From Bradyrhizobium retamae (GTDB lineage Bacteria > Pseudomonadota > Alphaproteobacteria > Rhizobiales > Xanthobacteraceae), in assembly GCF_001440415.1 (NCBI RefSeq), contig NZ_LLYA01000156.1:1-64000 (forward strand): 64,000 nt of DNA. Direction: 5' to 3'. Both the position numbers and the translations under genes were made by a program. Of the stretch, positions 16,577 to 24,515 are shown piece after piece (within the stretch, counting starts at the first letter, position 1; each line of letters starts with the position of its first letter). The notes beneath the pieces were generated by a model that saw only the letters and a program-made list of their open reading frames with translations, ran no database searches and had not been told where the DNA came from.

Positions 16577-16927
16577 TTGACAACGATCACTGCCGCCCGC
16601 CGTCGAGGCTCGCGTTCCCACCCATTCCACCTGATGATCCGGCGCGGAGCGGCCGTCGAGCTGTCGCCATGGATCGAGCGCGCCCGTGCCAGTCTCGTTG
16701 CCTCATTCGCCCGCGGCGTTACGATTGAAGAAGCCGCGGCTCGCGCGGCAATTACATCGCCCTGGTCCAACGGACAGACTGAAGGTCAGATCACCCGCTT
16801 CAAACTCGTCAGACGGCAAATGTACGGCCGCCGCAAAATCGATCTGCTTCAGGCCAGACTAATCGGCGCAGAATAGAGTGGAGCCGCACCAAAACTGCGT
16901 CAGAGCCAAATTTGACGCGGATTGACA
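16577..16927 (+). mobile_element. ISL3-family transposase C-terminal remnant and probable right end
   Basis: A 99-codon open frame at 16577-16876 ends in TSPWSNGQTEGQITRFKLVR and QMYGRRKIDLLQARLIGAE, the C-terminus of ISL3-family transposases. About three quarters of the transposase is missing and no left inverted repeat is seen. After the stop, the sequence CACCAAAACTGCGTCAGAGC and the following bases to about 16927 probably form the noncoding right end. Directly beyond, coding similarity of a truncated gene resumes on the other strand, which marks the junction. Confidence 0.65.
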
Positions 16928-16932
16928 CTTTC

Positions 16933-17027
16933 GCGCACCAAGCGGAACCGAGTCGACCGCAGAAGTCGTCCAGTACGAGATGGATGTCTCGCTCGGCATC
17001 GCGGGGCGCAATGGATGGGGTACGCAT
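16933..17027 (-). pseudogene. Truncated N-terminus of a small conserved hypothetical gene
   Basis: An ATG at 17027, with GGGAAGG upstream, begins MRTPSIAPRDAERDIHLVLD followed by DFCGRLGSAW. This resembles the N-terminus of a small rhizobial protein that typically reads VYLVLDDFGGRLGRAW. The similarity ends at the ISL3 remnant boundary near 16930. The gene was probably disrupted by that insertion. Confidence 0.5.
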
Positions 17028-17347
17028 GACAAGACCTTCCCTTGACCTCGCGATATTACGTTAGGTCGATCCTGCCGGGATTTCGAGTCGGAGCCGGGTT
17101 CGATTCCGTTCGGGGCGATCGTGGAGACCGGAATGGCGCGGGGCGGGCCTGACGCCGGGGCGTCCTCCTATTTTATTTTGCAAGCTAATACTGCGCGTCA
17201 GCTTGTTGGCATTCCTGTTGGTGTCGACAGCAATCGATGATGAAAATCATTTCAAATTCAATTGGTTATGGTATTAGGAGACTGCCGGCCAGGGGCACCA
17301 CGCTTCGCTACTTTGCAGCTTCGATTGCGAGCACCCGCCAACGACAA
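17028..17347. other. Intergenic region downstream of ptxE
   Basis: No gene or RNA is recognised in these 320 bp. The part from about 17165 to 17290 is AT-richer than its surroundings. A GGTTCGATTCC string near 17096 recalls a tRNA T-loop, but its flanks cannot form the stem. Confidence 0.4.
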
Positions 17348-18226
17348 CTAGACGGGAAGACCTCGCTGCCAGCTCTGCGCCGCGTCGAACATTGCCATTG
17401 CCGGGGCGGTAGGAGGCAACGTCGCTGGCACGATCAACTTGATCTCCTTGTCGAGTTCGACCCCGTCGATACGAAGAGCGACAAGCCGCCCTGTCGCAAC
17501 TTCGTCGGCAACAGAGGCTTCCATGACAATCGAGGCACCGCAGCCGGCGCGGACCGCGCGCTTGACAGCCTCGGTGCTGCCGAAACCATCGATGATGGTC
17601 AGTGATTTCGCGATTGGTCCCAGTTGTCGGCGCAAGAGATAACCGGTTCCGGTGCCGGATTCACCGCCCAGCAGCGGCTCGGTCCGCAAGTCAGTCACGG
17701 ACACGGACCCGCGCCGGGCCCAACGATGCCCGGATCCCACGATGACGACGAGCGGCTCTCGCCTCCAGGTGCGCGCGGTAAAGCCCGGCCTTCCATCCCA
17801 CCATTCCATTGCTGCAACGTCAGCTTCGCCTCGTTCCAGCCGGGCGACGACCTCCGAGTTCGATCCAATCCATTGTTCGACCGGGATGCCGGCACTTTGC
17901 CGAAAGGCTGCGATGTGAGGCTGCAACAAATAGGTACCAACGTTGCTCGATGCTGCCAGACGCAGCGCCGGAAGGTGAATCAGGCTGCGCACGCGGCCGG
18001 CCGTCTCGACCAGTGCGCGCGCCAGCGGAAGGAAGCGCGCGCCTTGATCCGTCGGCATGGCGCTGCCACGCTGACGTACCACCAGAGGCGCAGCCAAGAC
18101 TTCCTCCAACTGGCGGATATGATCCACGATGGTGGATGGCGCCAGATCAAGCTCACGCGCCGCTGCGCGAACGCCCCGCGTCGCGATCACGGTCACGAAG
18201 GAGCGGGCATGGATCAGATTCAGCAT
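17348..18226 (-). CDS. ptxE: LysR-family regulator of the phosphite operon (PtxE-like)
   Basis: A 292-residue LysR protein. The N-terminal helix-turn-helix reads AAARELDLAPSTIVDHIRQL, followed by a substrate-binding domain. Its ATG lies one base after the ptxD stop codon, so it is the last gene of the operon, as in ptxABCDE of Pseudomonas stutzeri. The name rests on position and family. It may control the operon, although in the known system Pho regulation dominates. Confidence 0.75.
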   Translation of the reverse strand: MLNLIHARSFVTVIATRGVRAAARELDLAPSTIVDHIRQLEEVLAAPLVVRQRGSAMPTDQGARFLPLARALVETAGRVRSLIHLPALRLAASSNVGTYLLQPHIAAFRQSAGIPVEQWIGSNSEVVARLERGEADVAAMEWWDGRPGFTARTWRREPLVVIVGSGHRWARRGSVSVTDLRTEPLLGGESGTGTGYLLRRQLGPIAKSLTIIDGFGSTEAVKRAVRAGCGASIVMEASVADEVATGRLVALRIDGVELDKEIKLIVPATLPPTAPAMAMFDAAQSWQRGLPV

Positions 18227-18227
18227 T

Positions 18228-19241
18228 TCATTTCGTCAATGCAGGATTTCTGATTTGTCCCGCCGGGCTGTTGATGGCCCCGCGTGGCCACTTGCCGGCC
18301 AAGGCCTCGATGATGCTGGTCGCTGCGGACAACTCGATCTCTCGCCGCACCGACATCACCGCCGAGCCGATATGCGGCGTCAATACGGTTCGGGCACCCG
18401 GCCTGGTCAATCTCGTGTCGATTGACCTTGGCCGGTCGGGCCGCGCCCAGTCCTCGCATTCGAAGACATCGGCGGCATATCCTCCGAGCTGACCGCTCTC
18501 GATCGCATCGGCCACGGCGGCTTCATCGACGAGTGAATCCCGTGCGGGGTTGACGAGTAACGCGCCGCGCCGCATCCGGCCGATCGCTTCTGCATCGATC
18601 AAACCGATGGTGGCCTCGGTCAGCGGCAGACCCAGCACCACGATATCGGCTGATTTCAACACATTCTCGAGCGCCATCGCCTCGATACCTTCGCTCTCAA
18701 ATGGCTCCGCATCGAACGCGACGATGCGGCAGCCGAACCCGGAGAGCAGGAGCGCGATGGCCTGGCCGACCCGACCGAAGCCGACGATCCCCACCGTCGA
18801 GTTGCCGATGCCGGTTCCGTAAAGCTGAGGCCGCCAACCGGCGAATCCTAATTTGCGAATTCCCGCATCACCGGCGGCAATATGCCGCCCCAGCGCGATC
18901 ATCAATCCGACGGCCAGTTCAGCCGTCGGTTCGGTGAGAAGGTCCGGCACGATTGTTACCTGGATGCCGCGTTCGCTTGCGGCATCGACGTCGATATTGT
19001 CATAGCCCTTCAACGCGGCGCCGACGACTTTCAGGTTCGGGCATTGCTCGAGAAACGCCCGGTCGACGCAATCGGTCATGAATGCCATGAGCCCGGCTGC
19101 TTCCCTGCAGCGTTCGATCACCTCGTGATAGCTCCATGGTTCGGGCTCATCGTTTGCAACGATGCGAGCAACGCCGTCGAACGCGGCGCGGGTCTCGGGG
19201 AAGACCCGGTTTGTCAGAACGATGAGCGGCAACTCTGTCAT
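18228..19241 (-). CDS. ptxD: NAD-dependent phosphite (phosphonate) dehydrogenase
   Basis: A 337-residue D-2-hydroxyacid dehydrogenase-type enzyme that oxidises phosphite to phosphate with NAD+. Shared with P. stutzeri PtxD are ALKGYDNIDVDA, VPDLLTEPTAELAVGL, GGYAADVFECEDWARPDR and LTPHIGSAV. Lys78, Arg234, Glu263 and His290 align with the catalytic residues Lys76, Arg237, Glu266 and His292 of that enzyme. The Rossmann motif GFGRVG is at residues 154-159, and Asp177 at the end of the second strand suggests NAD preference. FECEDWARPDR separates it from generic dehydrogenases. It lies 10 bp after ptxC. Confidence 0.93.
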   Translation of the reverse strand: MTELPLIVLTNRVFPETRAAFDGVARIVANDEPEPWSYHEVIERCREAAGLMAFMTDCVDRAFLEQCPNLKVVGAALKGYDNIDVDAASERGIQVTIVPDLLTEPTAELAVGLMIALGRHIAAGDAGIRKLGFAGWRPQLYGTGIGNSTVGIVGFGRVGQAIALLLSGFGCRIVAFDAEPFESEGIEAMALENVLKSADIVVLGLPLTEATIGLIDAEAIGRMRRGALLVNPARDSLVDEAAVADAIESGQLGGYAADVFECEDWARPDRPRSIDTRLTRPGARTVLTPHIGSAVMSVRREIELSAATSIIEALAGKWPRGAINSPAGQIRNPALTK

Positions 19242-19251
19242 CGAGGCGCGG

Positions 19252-20058
19252 CTACTTGAGCGATTTTCGCAAGTACGCGCCGACGCTGTCGACGATTACA
19301 ACGCATGCGAGGATCGAAAGCAGGATGGCCGAAACCTGGTCGTAGTTCAGGAGGCGCAGAGCCGAGATCAGCTCGAAACCGATTCCCCCTGCGCCAACGA
19401 TGCCGAGCACGGCGGAAGCGCGGAAATGATACTCCCAACGGTAGATCGTGACATCGGTGAGCTGCGGCAGGACTTGCGGCAGAACGGCGTGCTGGATGAC
19501 CTGAAACGGCGTCGCGCCCGCGGCGCGAGCCGCTTCCAGCGGCTTGGGATCGACATGTTCGATTGCCTCGGCATAGAACTTGCCGACCATGCCGATCGAA
19601 TGCAGCGCCAGCGCAAGAACGCCAGGCAGCGCGCCGAAACCGACCGCGGCGACAAACAGAACGCCAAGAATGATCTCCGGCACCGAACGCAGGAAGGCGA
19701 GGAACGTCCGAACCGCCAGATAAACGATCGGGTGCGGGCTGGTATTGGGAGCAGCCAGAAGAGCGAGCGGCAAGGACAAGGCCACGGCGAGTGCGGTCCC
19801 CGCGATCGACATCGCAAGCGTATCCAGAAGCGGCCTCAGCCATGTCCGCCAGCGGCTGAAATCTGGCGGCACCATTTCGGAGGCCAGCGTACCGATCGCA
19901 GGCCCGCTCTCCAGAAATCGCTGCGCGTCGAAAAAGCCTGTGGCCGCCAGCGCCGCCACGCACGCAGCGATGATCAAGCCGACGAGGCCCGCCCCGCGCA
20001 AGGCGGAGCGGCGTTGTTCTTCGAGAATGGCGTCAAACGTGTGCGAAACCGATTTCAT
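19252..20058 (-). CDS. ptxC: Phosphite/phosphonate ABC transporter permease
   Basis: A 268-residue PhnE-type permease with about six membrane helices. The cytoplasmic loop EAARAAGATPFQVIQHAVLP near residues 158-177 is the EAA motif that docks the ATPase. FLRSVPEIILGVLFVAAVG precedes it, and VGAGGIGFELISALR lies near the end. It starts 4 bp after the ptxB stop and sits between the binding protein and the dehydrogenase, which marks it as the phosphite importer permease rather than a generic phosphonate permease. Confidence 0.9.
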   Translation of the reverse strand: MKSVSHTFDAILEEQRRSALRGAGLVGLIIAACVAALAATGFFDAQRFLESGPAIGTLASEMVPPDFSRWRTWLRPLLDTLAMSIAGTALAVALSLPLALLAAPNTSPHPIVYLAVRTFLAFLRSVPEIILGVLFVAAVGFGALPGVLALALHSIGMVGKFYAEAIEHVDPKPLEAARAAGATPFQVIQHAVLPQVLPQLTDVTIYRWEYHFRASAVLGIVGAGGIGFELISALRLLNYDQVSAILLSILACVVIVDSVGAYLRKSLK

Positions 20059-20061
20059 GTT

Positions 20062-20934
20062 TCACAGCTTGGCAATATCGAGCTGGAGCACTTTCGCCAT
20101 GTCGCGCAGCACGTCGTAATCCTTGTCGGTCGCCGTCGCGATCGCCTCGACGCGGAACAGCTTGAGAATGGCCGGATCCTTCAGGTTGAGGAACGCCCGC
20201 TTGATAGCGTCCTTGAGCTCGGGTTTCAGAAAGCCCTGCACGGTGAGTGGATAGTTCGGAATCGGTTCGGATAGCGCGAGCTGCCTGAGCTTGGTGGAAT
20301 CGATCTTCTTGGTCTCGACCAAGATCCGGTAAATGGATTCGGATAGCGCCCCCGCAGGCACCTGCCCGGCAGCGACGGCACGCGCAACCGCATCGTGCTG
20401 GCCCAGATGGACGACCTTATAGTCGGCGTCTCCGATGAGCCCCTGCTTGGCTAGAAGGGCGCGCGGGGCAAGATGGCTCGACGTCGAAGCCCGGTCGCCG
20501 AACGCAAACGGCTTGCCCGTGATGTCGGCCAGTTCCTTCACCGGACCATCCGCGGTGGCGATCAGGATTGACTGGTAATTGGGTTTGCCCTTTTCGACGC
20601 CGACGCCGAAGGGTTCGATTTCCGGTGCCTTCGACTTGGCGAGCACATAGGAGAACGGGCCGAAATAGCCAACCTCGATGCGTCCGAACCGCATCGCCTC
20701 GATCATCGACGAATAGTCCGTGGTGACGATGATCTCGACGGGTTTCCTGAGCACCTCCTCAAGGTACTTCTTGAGCGGCTGTGCATTCTGAATGATGGTC
20801 GACGCGTTCTCGTCGGGAAGCAGTGCGATACGCAGCTTGTCGGGATCTGTCTTGTCGGCGGCAAATGCCGGAGCGGCGAGCACGCAGAGCCCGGCCGCGG
20901 CCGATGCAGCGAGGAAGTTGCGGCGCTGAATCAT
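20062..20934 (-). CDS. ptxB: Phosphite/phosphonate ABC transporter substrate-binding protein
   Basis: A 290-residue periplasmic PhnD-family protein. The N-terminus MIQRRNFLAASAAAGLCVLA is a signal peptide with a twin arginine, ending near AFA at residue 25. The binding fold has LRIALLPDENASTIIQNAQP, EIIVTTDYSSMIEAMRFG, VGYFGPFSYVLA and FAFGDRASTSSHLAPR, the residues that cradle phosphonate-like ligands in this family. Its operon neighbours suggest phosphite as the ligand, as for P. stutzeri PtxB. Confidence 0.9.
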   Translation of the reverse strand: MIQRRNFLAASAAAGLCVLAAPAFAADKTDPDKLRIALLPDENASTIIQNAQPLKKYLEEVLRKPVEIIVTTDYSSMIEAMRFGRIEVGYFGPFSYVLAKSKAPEIEPFGVGVEKGKPNYQSILIATADGPVKELADITGKPFAFGDRASTSSHLAPRALLAKQGLIGDADYKVVHLGQHDAVARAVAAGQVPAGALSESIYRILVETKKIDSTKLRQLALSEPIPNYPLTVQGFLKPELKDAIKRAFLNLKDPAILKLFRVEAIATATDKDYDVLRDMAKVLQLDIAKL

Positions 20935-20964
20935 CTGATTTCTCCATCCAGATTGAGGGCTCGA

Positions 20965-21723
20965 CTAAGCCGCTTTGGCCAAGCCTTTGCGTTCCGTCGC
21001 ATAGATACGATCGAGGGTAACCGACCCGAGTTGATCCGGCGCCCCTTCGAAAACGATGCCGCCCTGCGCGAGGCCGATGATGTGATCGGCGAACCGACAT
21101 GCCAGATCGACTTGATGCAGGCTGACGATCGCGGTGATCCCGTCCTCGCGGCAGATCCGATGAAGATCTTCGAGCACCCGGACGGACGTGGCAGGATCGA
21201 GGCTCGCGACGGGTTCATCGGCGAGCATGATTTCGGGCTTCTGGGCCATGGCGCGCGCGATGCCGACGCGTTGCTGTTGTCCCCCGGAAAGCTGATCGGC
21301 GCGATCCAGCGCCCTGTCGGCAAGTCCGACCCGGTCAAGCGCCTCCAGGGCCAGCAGGCGGTCAGCGCGCGGCAGCGGAAAAATCGACCGCGCCACACTG
21401 TGCGCAGCAAGCCGTCCCGTCAGCACGTTGTCGAGCGCCGACAGCCGGCCGATCAAATGATGTTGCTGGAACACCATTCCAGTCCGCCGCCGATGCGCCC
21501 GCAACTGTGTGCGGCTGGAGAAGATCGATCCACGCCCCTCGACGCAAACCTCACCCGACGTCGGCCGCACGAGCCCGTTGAGGCTGCGCAGCAATGTCGA
21601 TTTTCCCGCCCCTGAGGTGCCGAGAAGAACGATGAACTTTCCCCGCTCGAACATGGCAGTGGTCGGCCGCAGCGCCATGACCCCATTGGGGTATGTAACT
21701 GTCACGTTCTGGAGCGACAACAT
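20965..21723 (-). CDS. ptxA: Phosphite/phosphonate ABC transporter ATP-binding protein
   Basis: A 252-residue PhnC-type ATPase. It has Walker A GTSGAGKST at residues 35-43, Q loop VFQQHHLIGRLS, signature LSGGQQQRVGIARA, Walker B IMLADEPVASLDP and the H-loop VSLHQVDLA. It is the first gene of the minus-strand ptx operon. A Pho-box-like site lies about 75 bp upstream. The next gene, ptxB, follows after 30 bp. Confidence 0.9.
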   Translation of the reverse strand: MLSLQNVTVTYPNGVMALRPTTAMFERGKFIVLLGTSGAGKSTLLRSLNGLVRPTSGEVCVEGRGSIFSSRTQLRAHRRRTGMVFQQHHLIGRLSALDNVLTGRLAAHSVARSIFPLPRADRLLALEALDRVGLADRALDRADQLSGGQQQRVGIARAMAQKPEIMLADEPVASLDPATSVRVLEDLHRICREDGITAIVSLHQVDLACRFADHIIGLAQGGIVFEGAPDQLGSVTLDRIYATERKGLAKAA

Positions 21724-21796
21724 CTCGAACCTCGCAGTGTTCGCTATTCCCGAACAAAGTCGTCAGTTGTTTGCTTAGTCCGACTATCAAGCGTCC

Positions 21797-21816
21797 ATGA
21801 CGTCAGGATGACACAG
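21797..21816 (-). promoter_or_regulatory. Pho-box-like PhoB site upstream of ptxA
   Basis: On the minus strand these bases read CTGTGTCATCCTGACGTCAT, which contains two 7-mers spaced by four bases: GTGTCAT and ACGTCAT. Against the PHO-box consensus CTGTCAT-N4-CTGTCAT, 11 of 14 positions match. It lies 74 bp upstream of the ptxA start on the correct strand. PhoB control of ptx operons is known in other bacteria; here it is a prediction. Confidence 0.5.
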
Positions 21817-22129
21817 GCCCAAAGCCTGCTGGCCCGAGCTACTCTCTCAAGAATACGTCCCAATGCCCCCAAATCTGACCGTGCTTGATGCCGTGTTGGC
21901 CTGTCGGATTGGCATGGTTGGCGTAGTCGGGTTTCGGAAATCCGCTGCGCAAGAGCGCGTATGCTCCGCACGCGCAGGAGACGCAGGGCCCACACTGGCA
22001 CCGCAGCCGCGCGTCTGGGATGTGAGTAACGCCGTGGCTAGGCGAGGATTTTGATATTTACAGAATCGTCGAAAACAACGGACCGCGCTGTTAGGTCGTG
22101 TTGGATTTTCTGTACGCGATTGATCCGCC
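21817..22129. other. Intergenic region between ptxA promoter and caspase gene
   Basis: No coding frame here has convincing composition or homology, and no RNA signature is visible. The part near the caspase gene (about 22050-22129) is less GC-rich. No terminator for the caspase gene was recognised. Confidence 0.4.
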
Positions 22130-23824
22130 TCACCGCGAAGCTGTCGCTGCGGTACGGAAATAAAAGGGCTCGCTCGGCAGCGAGCCGTAGACAAAAGGCT
22201 CCTGCTGCCGTCCGGTTGCGGCCATCACATCATCGCGGACGAAGCGAAAGAGCATGGAGATCTCCAGCCCCGGCTGCTTCAGCCGATTGAGCAGCGCTTT
22301 CATGAACGGAGAGTTCTCGTCGTCCCCGTCATTCGCCACCTGACCGGCTTTCGCCGCATAGGCGATCATGGTCCCGCCCTCGGGCTCCACGCGCGCCAGC
22401 CCCGTTCCGAGCGAGCGCGTGCTGTTGGTGAAGCGCATCTGCGGCGCGAAAGGATTGTCCCGGCATGCATCCAGCACGATGAGCCGCAATCCCCGCACGC
22501 CTTCAATCGCGGTGCTGAGCTCGTCGATCGACACTGCTTCGAGGCGCACGTCGCGATCGGTCTTCAACTGCGCATCGACAGGTGCGAGCCAGTTGATTCC
22601 GCCCATCTCGAGTCCGTGGCCGGCAAAATAGATGACGGCCCAGTCAGACGTTTCCGCCTCTCTGGCGAAGGCTCGCAGGGCGGCAAACATCTGTTCGCGC
22701 GTCTGATCGCGCAGCAGCGTCACCTTGCGGAAGCCAAGCGAGTCGAATTCCGCCGCCAGCGCTTCGGCGTCGCGGCCCGCATTCTTGAGGGGTGAAACGT
22801 TCTGATAGGCGGCATTGCCGATCACCAGCGCGACCCGATTGTTGCGCTCGCGCGACGGCGTTGCGCCCGGCGCGACCGGTTCGCCGCGGGGCGGCGCCAT
22901 TGCGCTATCCACCTCGCGCACAAGCTGCTCCGCCTCGCGGAACACGTCGGCGGCGTCCGGGCTGGACAGCGGCAGCCGGCGCGCGGTGGACAGCGCATCG
23001 CGCGCAGCCGCGACATTGTTCGTTCGGGCCAATGCCACGCTCTTGAGGGCAAACGCTTCCGCATTGTTCGGGTCGATCTTGAGCAGCGCACCCAGCACAG
23101 GAAGGGATTCCGAATAGCGCTTCATCGCAACGAGGGATTTGCCGTGCAGCACGCCAATGTCGGAGTACATCTTCTGCTGCGAAAAATTGCTGGTGGCCCG
23201 GGTGGCGCGAGCACGCGCAACCTGTTGGAGCGCCTCATCGGGACGGCCGAGTTGCAGCAGGAAGTCGGCTTGATTAATGAAATTGTAGACATCACCAGGT
23301 TGCAGCCTGGCCGCCTGGTCGAGGTCGGCGCGACTCTCCGCGATGTTGCCACGCCGGACGAACGCTGCGGCGCGGTTGCGCAGCGCGCCGGCGCGGTCCG
23401 AATTGCTGTTCGCCATGGCGAACGCCTGAGTAGCGTCCTTGATGGCGAGATCGAATTGGCCGAGTCCACTGCGGATCGTGCTCCGGTTCAGCCAGGCGTC
23501 GACGAAGGATGGGTTATCTTCAAGTGACCGGTCGCAATTCGCCAGTGCATTGCTGTAGTCGTGCCGCAGGATGAACTTGTAGCATCGATTGTAGTAGGCA
23601 GTAGCGCGCTCGCGTTTTGGAATGCCGCGCGTGTTGATGATCGCCATACAGGCTGTGAGCCCCGCCTCGCCGTCGTTCGTCTGGCAGGTGTGCCAGAGCT
23701 TTGCGCGATTGTCGGAAGGTGCTGCCTCGGATGCGCCGGCACCGGGCAACATCAGCGCAAGCGCTAGCACCATGGCATGGCCCGGCCGAGCGGCCTGCCG
23801 ATGACCGAACGGAAGCGCGATCAT
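22130..23824 (-). CDS. TPR-containing caspase-family (C14) peptidase
   Basis: A 564-residue exported protein. A signal-like hydrophobic stretch (about residues 17-32) is followed by tetratricopeptide-like repeats at about residues 75-285. A C14 caspase-like domain begins near residue 328 (RVALVIGNAAYQNVSPLKNA). The catalytic dyad is visible: His403 in YFAGHG and Cys454 in LDACRDNP. Such proteins are common in Bradyrhizobium; proposed roles include stress or cell death but most are untested. Its ATG overlaps the DUF3592 gene stop by four bases (ATGA). Confidence 0.88.
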   Translation of the reverse strand: MIALPFGHRQAARPGHAMVLALALMLPGAGASEAAPSDNRAKLWHTCQTNDGEAGLTACMAIINTRGIPKRERATAYYNRCYKFILRHDYSNALANCDRSLEDNPSFVDAWLNRSTIRSGLGQFDLAIKDATQAFAMANSNSDRAGALRNRAAAFVRRGNIAESRADLDQAARLQPGDVYNFINQADFLLQLGRPDEALQQVARARATRATSNFSQQKMYSDIGVLHGKSLVAMKRYSESLPVLGALLKIDPNNAEAFALKSVALARTNNVAAARDALSTARRLPLSSPDAADVFREAEQLVREVDSAMAPPRGEPVAPGATPSRERNNRVALVIGNAAYQNVSPLKNAGRDAEALAAEFDSLGFRKVTLLRDQTREQMFAALRAFAREAETSDWAVIYFAGHGLEMGGINWLAPVDAQLKTDRDVRLEAVSIDELSTAIEGVRGLRLIVLDACRDNPFAPQMRFTNSTRSLGTGLARVEPEGGTMIAYAAKAGQVANDGDDENSPFMKALLNRLKQPGLEISMLFRFVRDDVMAATGRQQEPFVYGSLPSEPFYFRTAATASR

Positions 23825-24348
23825 GAACGTGTCCTATTGAGAACGGCGACTTGCCTCTGCCCCGGCGAACCAACCACATCCGCGAGATGCGATGGCTGGT
23901 CGAGAGCCCGCGCCCCCCTCTTGATCAGCACGATCATGACCGTTGCGACGAACAGGAAAATCGACCCGATGAAAGCCAGGATGATCGGCATCATCCAAAG
24001 CGGCAGCACGCCCAGGATGGCGGCCGATTCCGGCACGCCGGGATCGTAAACAACAGGCACTTCCTGCCCGGTGCGGTAAAGGGGCGGATTGGTTCGCAGG
24101 CCGGACTGGAATTCGACGGTCCTGCCGTCAATGGTGTCGAAACGCACAATTGGCGTAAAGAGATAGCCGTTGTTCTCGCTGTCGCGCACACGCAGCATCT
24201 CGATCACGGTACCCTGTGTTTCAACGGCGCGGGCGAGCCACGCTTTCGTGCTCCAGACGCTAAAGCCCGCGCCGAACAGCAGCAGCAGCCCGATCGGTAT
24301 CAGCGCGAACCTCGCGAGACGGCTGAGAAAAACTGCAGGATCTTCCAT
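23821..24348 (-). CDS. DUF3592 membrane protein
   Basis: A 175-residue protein with one membrane helix near residues 13-33 and another near 115-140. Between them is a beta-rich extracytoplasmic region with ETQGTVIEMLRV, FTPIVRFDTIDGRTVEFQSG and YRTGQEVPVVYDPGVPESA, typical of DUF3592. The function of this family is unknown. Translational overlap with the caspase gene downstream suggests that both products act together, perhaps at the inner membrane. Confidence 0.8.
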   Translation of the reverse strand: MEDPAVFLSRLARFALIPIGLLLLFGAGFSVWSTKAWLARAVETQGTVIEMLRVRDSENNGYLFTPIVRFDTIDGRTVEFQSGLRTNPPLYRTGQEVPVVYDPGVPESAAILGVLPLWMMPIILAFIGSIFLFVATVMIVLIKRGARALDQPSHLADVVGSPGQRQVAVLNRTRS

Positions 24349-24515
24349 GAAAAGACGCGCCCTGCGGCAAGCACTGTTGTAGGCGTGGATGTGTCTTGGC
24401 GTGGACCGAAAGGTTCAATCGCCACGCAGGTGTTATGGCACCAGCGGCGAACACAATTTCCGAACAGCGCGTCGCGGACGCACCGAGGTTTACTCTTCCA
24501 ACCTCCGGCCTTCCC

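Noticed and set aside
17068..17140. tRNA-like T-loop string GGTTCGATTCC
   Set aside because: The flanking bases cannot form a 5-bp T-stem and no anticodon or acceptor stem can be drawn.
19162..20274. Plus-strand open frame opposite ptxC and ptxB
   Set aside because: Composition is that of an antisense frame; the ptx genes on the other strand are unambiguous.
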